Source: Nephromyces sp. MM_2019
Taxonomy: Eukaryota; Apicomplexa; Aconoidasida; Nephromycida
Direction: 5' to 3'
DNA length: 64,000 nucleotides
NCBI GenBank assembly: GCA_015657535.1
Contig: JADHZB010000608.1
Location: 1 to 64,000 of the forward strand
Shown: piece after piece, positions 35,351 to 47,882 of the stretch
Layout: every line of letters starts with the position of its first letter
Position numbering within the stretch: position 1 is the first letter of the stretch
Position numbers and translations under genes: made by a program
Notes under the pieces: generated by a model
What the model was told of the DNA's origin: nothing
The model's input: the letters and a program-made list of their open reading frames with translations, nothing else
Databases searched by the model: none

Positions 35351-36396
35351 TCTATATTCTTAGAACTTTTTGAAATTTTTATAAAACTTTATTCGATTTG
35401 ATAATGAAGCATCTTTTAGTCTTTATATTTCTCTTTCTGAATATTCAATCCCAAGATTCGATAGCGTAGAAAATTATAATCTCCTGAACCTTGATAAGAT
35501 TTCTCATGAATATCCTAACATATAGCTGCATTCATAAAAGATATAAATACATATACATGGGTAATTCATTATTATACTTTTGTAGCATATCTCATTTTTC
35601 AAATTGAGTTAAATCCCTACTTCAATACTTTCTATGACGAGTTGAGAATCATATAGGCACAGTTATCAATCTATTATTTCTATTTGTTATTACACTTTTC
35701 ATACTAAAATATAACTCACTGTCGAGATTTATTTCTTTCTTGACCGAAACTGGAAAGAAGGAGCTCAAAATATTTTATAAATTATTTGAGATCCAACTAA
35801 TCAATGATATATAGTTTGATTGAATCAAATAAAATTATCTTAGCTGGATTTTAAAATTGGAGTTTTTATTCAATTATTTCTAAATTATTAAAATTACAAT
35901 AAACATCCTTAAGGTGTGAAATATATTTAATCCAATTTGAATTTTACAGAAATTCATGGAAATTAAAAATCACACTTTATGAACAGCTTTATTTCTACAC
36001 TTATTATATGCGATTTTGGAAGATTTGGAAACTTTATTTGGAATTCTTCTATATATAATTTTATATTCCAATCTAGATATGATTAATTATTCGTTTTCAT
36101 AGTGAACTGTGTAAACTTATCAAGTCAATTGGAATTGCTAAATTAGAGTAATAGGATTTTGGGGAATTTCTTCAATTAAAGAGGTAGAAATTCAGTGTAA
36201 TAAAGTCTCGAAATCAAAAACCAAATTAATAATACTTTGTGTTAAAGATATTTCTAGATTTTAGTTAAAATGGCCAAGGAGCAAAATTGTATTTATTATG
36301 AAATCAGCCAAGGATCGTTAATTATATCTTCTAACGTGATTCTTAGTTCAGCTTTAGGTTCAAGCATTTTTCTGATATGTTAAAAAGAATTTCTTA
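35351..36396. other. Intergenic, about 1 kb
   Basis: AT-rich, no frame with coding character on either strand. Confidence 0.6.
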
Positions 36397-38225
36397 TTAA
36401 CGTTTAATTGGTGTATTCAATAAATAGAAATAAATATATTTGGATTGCTTGAACTTTCTATTCAAAGATCTTAGATATGATGCTGCTTGCCTTATCAAAT
36501 TGCGAGGTCTTTCAGATAAAAATGGATGATATTTAAAATTTGGAGATTGGATTTTACTATTCAAGCTTTCAATGTAATATGAGAACTCAGAATACCTAAG
36601 ATTTAAAAAAGTTAAAAACTGTTGTACATAGTATATAAAGATTTTGATCACTAATTGTGGAGTTGTGAATAAGTAAATTAATTTTGTTTTTCATTTATTT
36701 ATTATTTGTTAATACCCGTGGTGGTAAATCGGATGCATTCCAGTTAAAAAAATGTGCATCACACAACCAAGTGACCAAATGTCTTTTGCGTAGCCATTAC
36801 AAAATACTGAATTTACACATTCAGGTGGTATATATGTCCTAGTGGTTCCTAATCATCAAATTTACGTATAAAGCATTACAATTTGTTAAGCACATAGTTG
36901 TGTCTCAAATATAGGATTTCACCTCCTGATGATGATGTGTTATTTACAATGTTTTGGTAGTGTTCTAAGTCAATTAGTTCTAATCTTAAATTTTCAAGAT
37001 TAAGACTCTTGTCTGAGTTAATATCCGAGTCTTGAGCGCATTGATACCACTTGCTGTCAATCTTTGAAAGTTGAATAAGTTGGAATTGTTCTAACGGGAT
37101 GCAAGGAATTACTTAAAAGCTAAAATCAAGAGAAATTAATTAAAAGGAAAACACCTTTAGTAATCAAATTTGAAATTATATTCCCTGGTTTGATATCGTT
37201 ATGTGATATACTTAGGCACTTTTTTAGGTATAGGAGTCCATTAACTATCTTTAGTTCAATTGATCATTTTGTAAAAATTATTATTTCATAATTCAAAATT
37301 ATCTTTTCAATTTGACTACCTAACCTGTTTGAGTATTTCTTTTGCAAATTGTTCTTTGCACACATAGAGAATATTTGGATCCTCGATGACTTTACCTAAA
37401 TTACAATAATTTTATAAACCTATTGTTTTATCTATGATTTCATTATATGGTCATAGATATTTATGTATATATATCCAAAATAACTCAATAATCAAATAAT
37501 ACCTGTATGTTCAATTGTTGAGTCATAAAACCCGTGTTTCCCTTTAGTCATTATACAGTTTCCAGCATCATGAAAAAACATTTTAATGCTTTCCTTAGTT
37601 TCATACCACTATATAGTAAAAATCAAACAATATGTTTTTATATAGAATAGTTCGTCATAGAAACTGTTTACAAAAAGCAGCTTATTGATATTAGGGTGAT
37701 CCATAGTCCGGTATAATTTAATTTGCCTAATTACCTGTATAAAGAGCGTGTTTCTTAAATATTTTTTTAAATAAAAATATAGTTTCTAATTATATTAATT
37801 TGACCAGTTCGGAAATGGATTCGGTAGACTCTACTCCATCTTTGAGATAGAACATTGAAGACTCTTTTTGGAGAGTACTATACGCCTAAAAGATTATGAA
37901 ATGCGTTAGTAAAATTATGAATCAAAGTTTAGTTTGTTTGCCATGAATAGTTATAATCTATGAAACTTTTTATCAACGCTTCAAGTCAAAGCCTAAAAGA
38001 TTACGTATTTAAAAGATTTAATTCAATTATGGGCATCGATAAATCGATTTTTACCTTTCTTATTGCTATAAATGTTTCTTCATTATGCTTGACACTCACG
38101 CGATCGACGACCTTACAAGGATTTTTTGACAAGTTCTCTATGAATCGTATATAATCAAGATCAACAGATCTTATTTCTGACATCTTCTTTATGATAACTT
38201 CTCTTAGTGTGAGTAGCTCAAACAT
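36397..38225 (-). CDS. Divergent protein kinase, nine exons
   Basis: Exons 38225-38055, 37885-37805, 37734-37672, 37608-37503, 37395-37325, 37248-37155, 37111-36923, 36848-36716 and 36595-36397 sum to 1107 nt (368 residues), with all phases closing. Kinase landmarks in order are FIAIRK (Lys 57, the VAIK position), MDHPNINKLL, SHNDIKPGN (180-187, the HRDxKxxN loop with Arg changed to Asn), LIDLEHY (241-247, where DFG is DLE), TYIPPE (263-268, the APE site) and AKDIWSLGCV (279-288). No Gly-rich loop is visible before Lys 57. The lobe between the hinge and catalytic loop is shortened, and about 50 unusual residues precede the DLE. Catalytic Lys, Asp and Asn are kept, so activity is possible but atypical. 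Substrate unknown. The donor at the end of exon 2 (CTG|GTCAAA) is weak. Confidence 0.88.
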
Positions 38226-38887
38226 CCAAACATAAGGGCTAATATATGTCTCTATGATCTAATTAGAACTTATTCTCGACTCATTTTAAATTTTCAAACA
38301 TATTTCACTATTGTTCAGCTTAAGGTTACCATTACAATGATAAAGTAGTGTTATTAAAAGTGGAGGAAAACTTTTCTATTTAATTTAATATTGAAATTTA
38401 ATTACTATGCATTATAATTTGAGTCCGAGAATGCTCAAATCATCAACTTATCTTTATTAAAGGGATTGCAACAAGACAATCACCTGCTTAACACTCTAGC
38501 ACAAAGCGCATTGGAGATTGATTAGCTTCATTTTACTTATTAAATAAACATTTACAAATTACTCAAAGTCTGATTAAACTAAACCTAAAAATTTTTATAT
38601 TAAAAAATAAAGGCTTAAAAAGGATATTGAAAAGATTATTAACCTTATAGTAAAAACTTTTTTGGAGCTTTATTTATTATAACCCAAGTCAAAAAGTTAA
38701 ATAAATCACTTTCTCGATTACCAAATCTCGATTAGAACTTGGGTTGAATCCCTCCAATTCTATATTCATAAGTCAGCTAAAAGTTGAAACAATAGATATT
38801 ACCAAAAAAATATAAAATATAGATTCCTTTAACTCTGTGTTACGATTTCATAAATTTTGCAACACAAACTCGACTCTTTGATTCAGC
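38226..38887. other. Intergenic, about 660 bp
   Basis: AT-rich spacer between two tandem minus-strand genes. Nothing seen. Confidence 0.6.
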
Positions 38888-40937
38888 TCAACCTGAGCCA
38901 TAAGCTAACTTTGTAGATCTCCCAGTCCTATCACAAAATGGATCATTGGCAGGATCGCACTCGATCAGCTTCCCAATTCCTCCTCCTATCAAAAGAGCAG
39001 CTAAATCTTCAGCATTTAGCCCTAGAAAGTTTCCACCTGAAATAGCTTTAAGAAAAAAAGGTTTAAAGAACATAATTTCGAAATTATCTTCTAACTAACA
39101 AACCTATGCTAACTTATAGATTATACTAACCCGAATTTCCTATTGGCACATTTTGCCTTTGTGGATCAAGAGGTGAGCTCAATGGACCGGCCGCTGCAGC
39201 TACCTCTTGAGGCACTGAACTCAATTCAGTTATCCACTTTTGCAACTCATTAGAAACAACGGCAGTATTCTTGACAAATGAATCTGTTAGCTCTTCAGGG
39301 TTGACTGGCCTTTGGTTGCCATACTCATCCCTAGTGTTAGAGATGAATGCTGATTGAACTGCATTCATTGCAGCCTTACGGGTCCTTGCTCTCTGTAAGT
39401 CTGCACCCATCATAAACCCTTCAGGGCATGTATTTCCTCTCATTGTTCGTAATCCACCTAAATTTGTTGGAATTATTGAACTAGAGCCTTGACGAGCTGA
39501 GATCAAAAGGTCACTATTAGTTGGAATAAGAAAATACTATAGAAAAACTATTACCTTTGTTATTAATTTGCAGGGGTCCACTTGTAAACAGAGAGGGTAG
39601 GAGTTGTAAGGATCTGGGTTCACTACTGAAGAATTGATTAGTTATATAGTAGACCTTTGAAAGTTCCATATTTCGTGCTACCAAAGCCTTCACTCCTGTA
39701 TAAGCGCTAATAGCTGTAAAAATTGTATTATAAATAGAGATATTTCAGCTACCCTATAAATATTACTACTAAACTACTCACCTTCATCACTCAGGTTTCG
39801 AGGGCTAGCTTCCATCCCAAAAATAGGAGAGATTGTCTGAAGTGTATCTGTTATTACATTACTTATATCTCCAAAAGGCACCACATAACCTGCCTCAGTT
39901 AGTTCGCTGGTTATCGCTTGAATATTTGCATCACCTGGAATTATGCAAGCAAATCTATCGGGTGGGGATAAATCTTTACAACATGACCTAGCACCACCAC
40001 AAATATATGGATATTCTTCACACTCATTAAAATTCTTGCAAGAATACCCATCTCCTGAATTTCGATACCCTAACTCATTATTACAGTCGCAAAAGTATCC
40101 TCCCCGAGTATTTACACAATTAGAAATCATACCACTAGGATCACAGGCATGTAGGTATGGATCTATACACTCATTAATATCCTCACAGGTTCGCTGGTCT
40201 ATTGCTAATCTAAATCCCATATTGCATGCACACTCCACTCCTGGGCTCCTATTAATACATATCTGCTCACATGGATTCATTGCTCCATCCATATCATTAC
40301 ACTCATCTAGATCTCTGCACTTCTTAGTGCTCTCATCTTTTATCTGATTAGGATTTTTACAATCACATTGATATGAACCTTGTAAATTCCTACAAGTCAT
40401 TGTTTCCGAGTCACAAGTATTGAGAGAAGGATCATGACATTCATCTATATCTAAGCAAATTTTCCCACTTGGTGCAAGATCATAGCCTTTTTTACACAGA
40501 CATTCGAAAGTACCTTGCAAATCGAAGCAATCCATTGTTTCCATATCACAATTATGAGTCCCTGTACGACATTCGTCGATATTCACACAACCCACACCAT
40601 CTTTACGACCATCCCCACTGTATCCTGAAGGGCATTGGCACAAGGCATCACCTATTATTGGTACTGAGGGTACGCATGTTGCTTCTGGGATACAAGGATT
40701 AAATGCAGGCAAGCTGCATACACCATCCATAATAGGATTATTGTGAGTGCTTGTTGATAACTTTGGCTGAGACATGTTACTTTTATTACTACGAATCAGT
40801 GTTCCACTGCCAGATTTTGGAGCAGGAGCTCCATGCCACAATTGCTGAGCTAAAGCATTTTGGATTTCAAGTAGACTAAAACTTATTGTTAGTATATAAA
40901 GGACAATAGGCCTATAGAAAAGGTACAAATTTTTCAT
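38888..40937 (-). CDS. Secreted protein with calcium-binding EGF repeats
   Basis: Four exons (40937-39782, 39713-39555, 39496-39131, 39036-38888) total 1830 nt, 609 residues. A signal peptide is clear (LYFRP-like start, hydrophobic core IVLYILTISFSLLEI, likely cut after ALAQ). After a short Ser/Asn-rich spacer come a six-Cys EGF (about 73-117) and at least five calcium-binding EGF repeats. These start NIDEC, DIDEC, DLDEC, DINEC and NFNEC, each with the D-x-(D/N)-E-C calcium signature. The last is followed by ICGGARSCCKDL and a Cys-poor region of about 270 residues containing NAEDLAALLIGGGIGKL. No membrane anchor or GPI signal is evident at the end (STKLAYGSG). Such proteins act extracellularly, as adhesins, wall or matrix proteins, and in Apicomplexa often traffic via micronemes. 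The exact role is not inferable. Confidence 0.95.
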
Positions 40938-43368
40938 CGGAATAATTCAATTTTGTCAATGTTCGCTTAAAAAACTTTCAATGGCTGAGGTTTTTAAAAA
41001 TTTGCTCATTGTCTAACAAAAAAATAATTCATTAGGTCCACTTACAGCCCTTTGCTCAAATTATACCTTTAGTTCTGATCAAGAATTTTTAAATTGTTAA
41101 TATTCTGCACAAGTTTTCTATAAATTATTGCTATCAAATTTCCTGGGAAACTGTTATCTAAATCCAATGCTTGAATAGTAGATTATTTAAATATAAACTA
41201 ATAAAATATTTAATTATTTTCTAATTTGAAATTAACCAAAAAAAAGAAATTCCAAGACAGCTGAATATAAAATTTCTGAAATTTGTTTTAATAAGAAAAT
41301 TTAAATTTTTAAAGTTTATGAAAAAATTAGAGTCCAAAAATTTTCTTCAAGTTTGAGTTGAATTAAACAATATCAATGTGTTCGATTTCTAGTCTATGGA
41401 ATGAAATTGTAAATTTTATTGAACTTTAAAATAGTCATACATTTTCAATTTATTTGTTTGCACTTAGTTACACTCTAAAGTCTACTAGAAAAAGGATAGA
41501 AAACATAAAGTTTTATATTATAGAGCGAAATTGATAAAGGCTTGAGCTAATTTTTGTAAGATGTTTTGTTAGCTATGTAAATTTATACTCAATAACCTCT
41601 AAAATCATGTTATACTAATTATCCCAAATAGAAAAGCACGAGTTTGCAGGCTATCTCTTAGGTCACTAATTTCTTGAAAATTTTGTACAAAAATTACAGA
41701 AGTTCTCACTAAACAGATTTATAAATCAACTCTAATTTATTTGAAATTAGCCACTCAGCTTCGGAGCTACAAATTTTGTTCCAATGTGTGTTGAACATAT
41801 GTATAATCTGTTTTCTTACAAATTACATGTAAATTATTAGTTAAACAATTCATACTATAATTAGTTTAAATATATTCCCATCACATTAGAATATTGTCTT
41901 GCATATTTTATTAATAATTATTAGCTAAATGTTTCAGGCTATAGTTCTAGTAAAGATTGTAAACTTTTGATGCTAAGTAAAAATGTTAGGAAATAGAAAA
42001 TTTATTATAAACTCTAAATAGTATGTGTATAAATACTTGTTCATTTCCAATTTCAAAACGTCATTAATAAATTTATATGTGGTAGTAAGGAATTGTTTAA
42101 GCACATTTAGCCTAAATTGATTTGTACCAATCAAATAAATAAATTATTAATGTGATTTTACATCAAGTCTTATGGAAAAGCACAAAGTTCTTAAGAATTT
42201 TATTAACTAATGCAATTAGAATCACCTAGTATATTTGAATTTACATGTGTCCTAAATTAAAAAAATTTTCAGCTCAATTATATATGTGAACAATATGCAT
42301 AAAAATTTGAATAATTCATTATAATCGTAACCTGGAAAATATGATTTATGTTTATTCTACAGTATTGAGATTATATCTAAACATCAAGTAATTTTTAATT
42401 TAAATAGTTTTGCATCTAATCTTCTTACATCATTACGTTTACTGATTATGATTTGAAATTTAATAAAATTCACATAAAAGCATCCAAAAATGAATCTTTT
42501 TGAAAGTTTATTTACATCAAATAATAACTCCTTGTTGAATAATATACCAAAATATAACTAAATTTGTTAAAGTTGATCCCAAAGCTTTAATTATATCCTA
42601 ATAATCAAATTTGAAACTTGTTGATTATGGGATGAATTTAAACGATTAAAAATTGAATTAAAATAATGATTTTTTAAAGCAATCTTTGTGTTATAGGAAA
42701 ATTGTTAAAACTGAAACCAAAAGTACACACAAGTTTAGATATCTTCAATTTTATGAAAACAAGTTCACTTTGTTTAAGTATTCAAATTTTTTTTAAACTT
42801 TCAATTGTTAATCAAACTTAAGTTACACTATAACTATAATTATATAATTTTAGGTATATTATCCACCAATTTTGTTGACTTTTTTAACAACAAAAACATA
42901 CCTCAATTAAAACTCAAGGTTTTAATCCTTGTTTATATAGATATATATTATAAAGTTTTACATTTCAAATAGAAGAGTAGACTAAGTGATTGATATGTTA
43001 TGTGTGCATGATGTGTATGAATATTATATATATATATTTCACAACTCATCACTCAACCTAAGTTCTCTAATTCAATTCTAGAGCTCTTTTTTAATGAGTA
43101 GTATAATTGAGGTTTCCAAAATCATCAAAATTGTAAAAAAGAGATATATTAACAAAAACTCAATCTATCAACACATAAAGATGATTATATATATATATAT
43201 ATATAGCCAATATCATTTTATATAAACAAAAAAAACCAAATAAAAAACTTTTAAAATTTACCATAAGAGGCTTTGAATAGCTTTGAATATAAAAAACAAA
43301 AATTGTCATAATATTAAAAACTCGTTCAAATTACTTAATTATTTATAAACTTTCAATATTAATGAATT
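40938..43368. other. Divergent intergenic region, 2.4 kb
   Basis: Very AT-rich between divergent genes, with poly-A and poly-T stretches and (TA)n near 43026 and 43187. No coding character. It should carry both promoters. Confidence 0.6.
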
Positions 43369-46300
43369 ATGGCCTCAAATATTGAAATTGATGGAAATAT
43401 TCAATACAACACAGAAATCGATGATTTTAAACATTCTATTCGTTTAAAAAATATATTATGTATTGGGGCAGGTCATGTTGGTGGCCCAACTATGGCGGTG
43501 TTTGCCAAATATTGTCCAAATCAAAATGTAAGTAAGTCTCAAAAATGTGTGACTGGTGATATGGTTCTCTGTCTTGAGGTGTTTATGTGTTGATTTCGGT
43601 GGTGGGTGTGTGTTGGTTTATTTTGGTGGTGGGTACATTTGGGTTTTTATTTTGAGTGTGGGGTGTTGATATAGACAGAGATGACATCCCCGCATGTGTG
43701 GATATGGATGATTTACTGAATTGTGGATGATGATTTGTGTATGCTATATAAATAAGCGGTGTATGAGTGGGTGTATAAATAAGGGACATGTATGTGTGTG
43801 TTTCTGTTTATATTTAAAGGTCTGAGTTGATACATAAGGTCTCTGTATTATTATTTGGATATCTGTTAATATGTAGGTTACTTGTATTTGAATTTTAGGC
43901 GCTATTTTCAGACGTGTGTTTGAATTGTGTATTATAAAGTATAGATATGCATATGTGCTGGCCTGTAAAACTGCCTACATTATAATTTAAGTCTCAATAT
44001 AGATTTTTTCAGTAAATAACCAAAATAATTAAATGTAATTTTCATGCAAACGTTTTATGAAATTATAAATATCTGATATACCCCATTTTGTTTGGAATTT
44101 TTTCTTAAATATTATATAAATATAAATATATATATACACCCTCCATCCAAACTTAATTTTCTTACAAATAAATACATACAAAAATAGATTTCTATCAAAA
44201 TTTCACTTAATTCGAAACACAGATTTGTTACATTTTCATTATATCTTCAATATACAATACAGTTTATTGTTGTGGATAACAATTTTGAACGTATAAGACG
44301 TTGGAATAGCCCTAATATACCATTTTATGAGCCTGGTTTGAATGAAATTATAGAAAAATGTAGAAATATAAATTTGATATTTTCTACGGAAATAAACAAA
44401 TACATTGATTTGTGTGATATAATTTTTGTGTGTACAAACACGTGTACAAATCAACAAATGAACTTTGATAACTGGTGAGTTACACACCTTTATAACTATA
44501 TATATTTACTTTAGTTTTATAGACTTATAATTTGAATATATTTAGTCTTAATTTTTACATTAGATATAGATAATATAGATTGTCTATAATTAGTTATATT
44601 ACCTATACTTTTCTTAGTGAAAAGATAATTAAAATAATCACTCAACAAACTGACCAAAATAAGATTATTATACTCAAGTCAACACTACCAATCTACACAT
44701 CAATTAAATTCAAAGAACTATTCAAACTATATAGACCGCATACACACTACTGTGTTTTGACTATTCCTGAGTTCTTATCTCAAGGTAAGATTACACAAAA
44801 ACACACATTTTTATTACACACCTACTAAACATATATTTATAGATAGAATGATTGAGAGAGAGAGGAAAAGACACAGAAAAACGTAAACACACATTTATCT
44901 ATAGATTAAGTAACTCATAAAAAAAGATAGATGGAGGTATACACACTTTTATACATGTATAGGTACAGAAACATACATTAATGCATATATTTACATACAC
45001 ACATGAATTTATAAAAATACAACATCACACACACATATGTTTATAGGTACAGCTATTCAAGACCTGACAGAACCGAGTCAAATATTGATCGGTGGACCAC
45101 AGGATGAAACTGGCCAATTTTCAATAAAATTAATAAAAAATTTATATGAAAATTGGGTCCCAATTACACGCATTTTTACCATGTGTAACAATTCTGCTGA
45201 ATTATCTAAGCTTGGTATTATATATATATATATATACACACATAAAAATACCAAATCTTGTTTAAATTATACCAATTTATAATAACCCAAATAATATATC
45301 TTTTTATTATATACAACTACATCATCACATTAATCTATTCACAACATTTCAAGCATAAAATCATTTATTTACTACTATGTAAGTGTGTTTTTGTATGTAT
45401 GTGTGTGCGTGTATTTGTTTATGTATTTATGTGTATGTGTATGGCTAAGATCTTTATATACAAAAAATTTTAGGACTGAACTTCACTAATCGCTTTTACT
45501 ATACTATAAACAAAATATACCATATCTTTTAGTTCGCTTATATTAGATAGCTCATACACAATTTATGAATTTCTAAAGTCACAACACAAGCAATGTATCT
45601 ATACCTACAACACACTCATGCACACAAATCTAAACACTCTTTTTTCCACTTCATTTGTGTAGCTATGAATGCATTTTTATCACAAAGAATTAGCTCTGTA
45701 AACTCATTGGCAATTGTGTGTGAAAAAATTGGCCTCGATGTTAACCAAATATTGAACACTCTCAAACGAGATAAGAGAATAGGCCCACACTACCTCAAAC
45801 CCTCAATAGGTTTTGGTGGGTCATGTTTAATGAAGGATGTCAAACACCTAACACATTTTTGTCAAATTAATAAATTAAAACAGGTATATTCAATAAATGT
45901 ATATATATACACACACTACTAACTATTTTTATATCGAATGTCCTACCATTATACGTTCATATTGGTACTAGAGAATCACACTTTATATATATATATATAT
46001 ATATATATCACATTTTATCTTACAAAAAACCTTTGCAGTATACAAACACATCTTTGATATATACGAAAACTCTTTACCTCACACAATACTTTTACAATAC
46101 ATACACATACTTTTCATATATATGCGCACAAACCTTATCTTACACACATATACCTCCTTTTAATTTTTGATAATATTTTAGGTTGCTGATTATTGGCAGA
46201 CAGTTCTTGATATTAATCGATTTCATAAAGATCACTACGCATCTCAGATTGTATGTCTTAAGTCTACATATTTTATATGCATAACCACACATATACATAG

Positions 46301-47882
46301 AAACAGACAAGAAAGCATTGACACATACACATAGAATCATATAGTGAAATATACAGTGTTAGACTTAGATACAAGGTATACACACACAAAAAACCCCGAC
46401 ATGAATAGCATATATACATTCATAAATATAGACACAAGGCAAAAACACACACAAAATAAAATATTAAAAACATAGACCCACACAGACAATCATCCGAAAA
46501 TAATATCCTCTTACTTATGTACACACTAATTTTTGTCCTAGTTGGATTTACACACAAAAAATGCGTACAATAAAAATATTTGTATTTTTGGGCTAAGTTA
46601 TAAAAACAACACATCAGACCTACGAGAGTCAACCGCCATGTAAGAATGTCCTATTATAAATCATAATTTCATTAACATATACACCTTTTACAGATGTTAC
46701 ACATCCATGCATAATTCATATGATGTACATATGCATGCTTATACTGTACATTTAAGTGTGTAGGTTTATTTATGTGTATGCTTAAGTTTGTTTATGCTTA
46801 TGTTTTTGTATGCTTATGTTTGTGTATGCTTATGTTTGTGAGTATTTTTAAGCTTGTGTTTATGCTCTTGTGTTTATTCTTATGTGTGTGGTATGCCTGT
46901 TTGTGTGTAGTTATGTCTGCGATATTTTATTAAAAAATGGGGCTAAATTGGTGGTTTACGATCCAAAAGTTAATCAAAGAATGGCCATACAACATATGAT
47001 TGATTTTCATAATTATAGTGAACACATTTTGAGTAAAAATTTTAAAATTTATGTAAGACCAAACAAATACACCAAAATTATAAATTTGGATATGTTTGTT
47101 TGAAAGAAATCAATCAAATTTTATCTGTATCGTTTCACTGCATTTCTAGTACCTTGCTTAATTTTTTACAAACAGTTATGATGATGTTTGAAATGAAAAT
47201 TGATTACTTATTCTCATCCTCATAAAATCCTGAATTTTTCTTTCCCTATCTTCTATTTCAACTTATTAATTCAATAAGTATACACATTCATCCCTATATA
47301 CATACAAAAACATATATATATTCTTATTTATTAGCACACATATCCCTCTTACCTATATGCTTGCCTCAACAGGATAACCCATTTGAAGCCGTTTTAAATA
47401 CATCATTGATTGCTATTTTAACCGATTGGGAAGAGTTTACTAAATTAGATTTCACACACATACATCATCTAATGGATCAACCACACACAATATTTGATGG
47501 GCATAATATACTAGACCATCAGACGTATGTTTGTATATACTGATATCAATCTCACATACAGCTAAACAGACACATGCATATCTCAGTGCACATTAATAAC
47601 AGCACACAAAGCAACCTCAGTTCATACAAATTAATACACACATGTTACTAAGCATTGACACACAAATCCCTACATTCAGACACACGTGTTATTCACTATA
47701 TTTAGAAACACAACTCACACATTGAAAACTGTTTTAGCACACACATAATTTTCTTCATTGATCTAACTTTTTCATATTTTTTTTTTTTCAGAGTATATAA
47801 AATTGGCTTTGATATTTACCCAATTGGTAAACAGCCATTACTTCATAAAAACACACACACGTACACACATACACACAATTGA
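43369..47882 (+). CDS. UGDH: UDP-glucose 6-dehydrogenase
   Basis: Ten exons (43369-43527, 44263-44474, 44618-44784, 45047-45214, 45663-45883, 46182-46250, 46542-46639, 46911-47052, 47373-47524, 47792-47882) sum to 1479 nt, 492 residues, close to the animal enzyme length. It oxidises UDP-glucose to UDP-glucuronate with two NAD+. Motifs seen: the Rossmann CIGAGHVGGP (31-40), SPNIPFYEPGL, LKSTLPIYTS, ELSKLAMNAFLSQR (with the Lys and Asn that act in catalysis), IGFGGSC (active-site Cys near 290), GLSYKNNTSDLRES, VVYDPKV and IFDGHNIL. Oddities: the segment between the NTPT-like VCTNTC motif and the next helix is about ten residues shorter than usual and lacks the GKGRA-type sequence. The FDGR Arg that reaches into the neighbouring subunit is His here. 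The last 12 residues (HKNTHTYTHTHN) come from a CA microsatellite. Confidence 0.97.
45984..46008. repeat. (TA)n microsatellite in a UGDH intron
   Basis: About 12 TA units. Confidence 0.9.

Noticed and set aside
39943..40702. Plus-strand frames of 77 and 134 codons
   Set aside because: Antisense shadows of the EGF-repeat gene.
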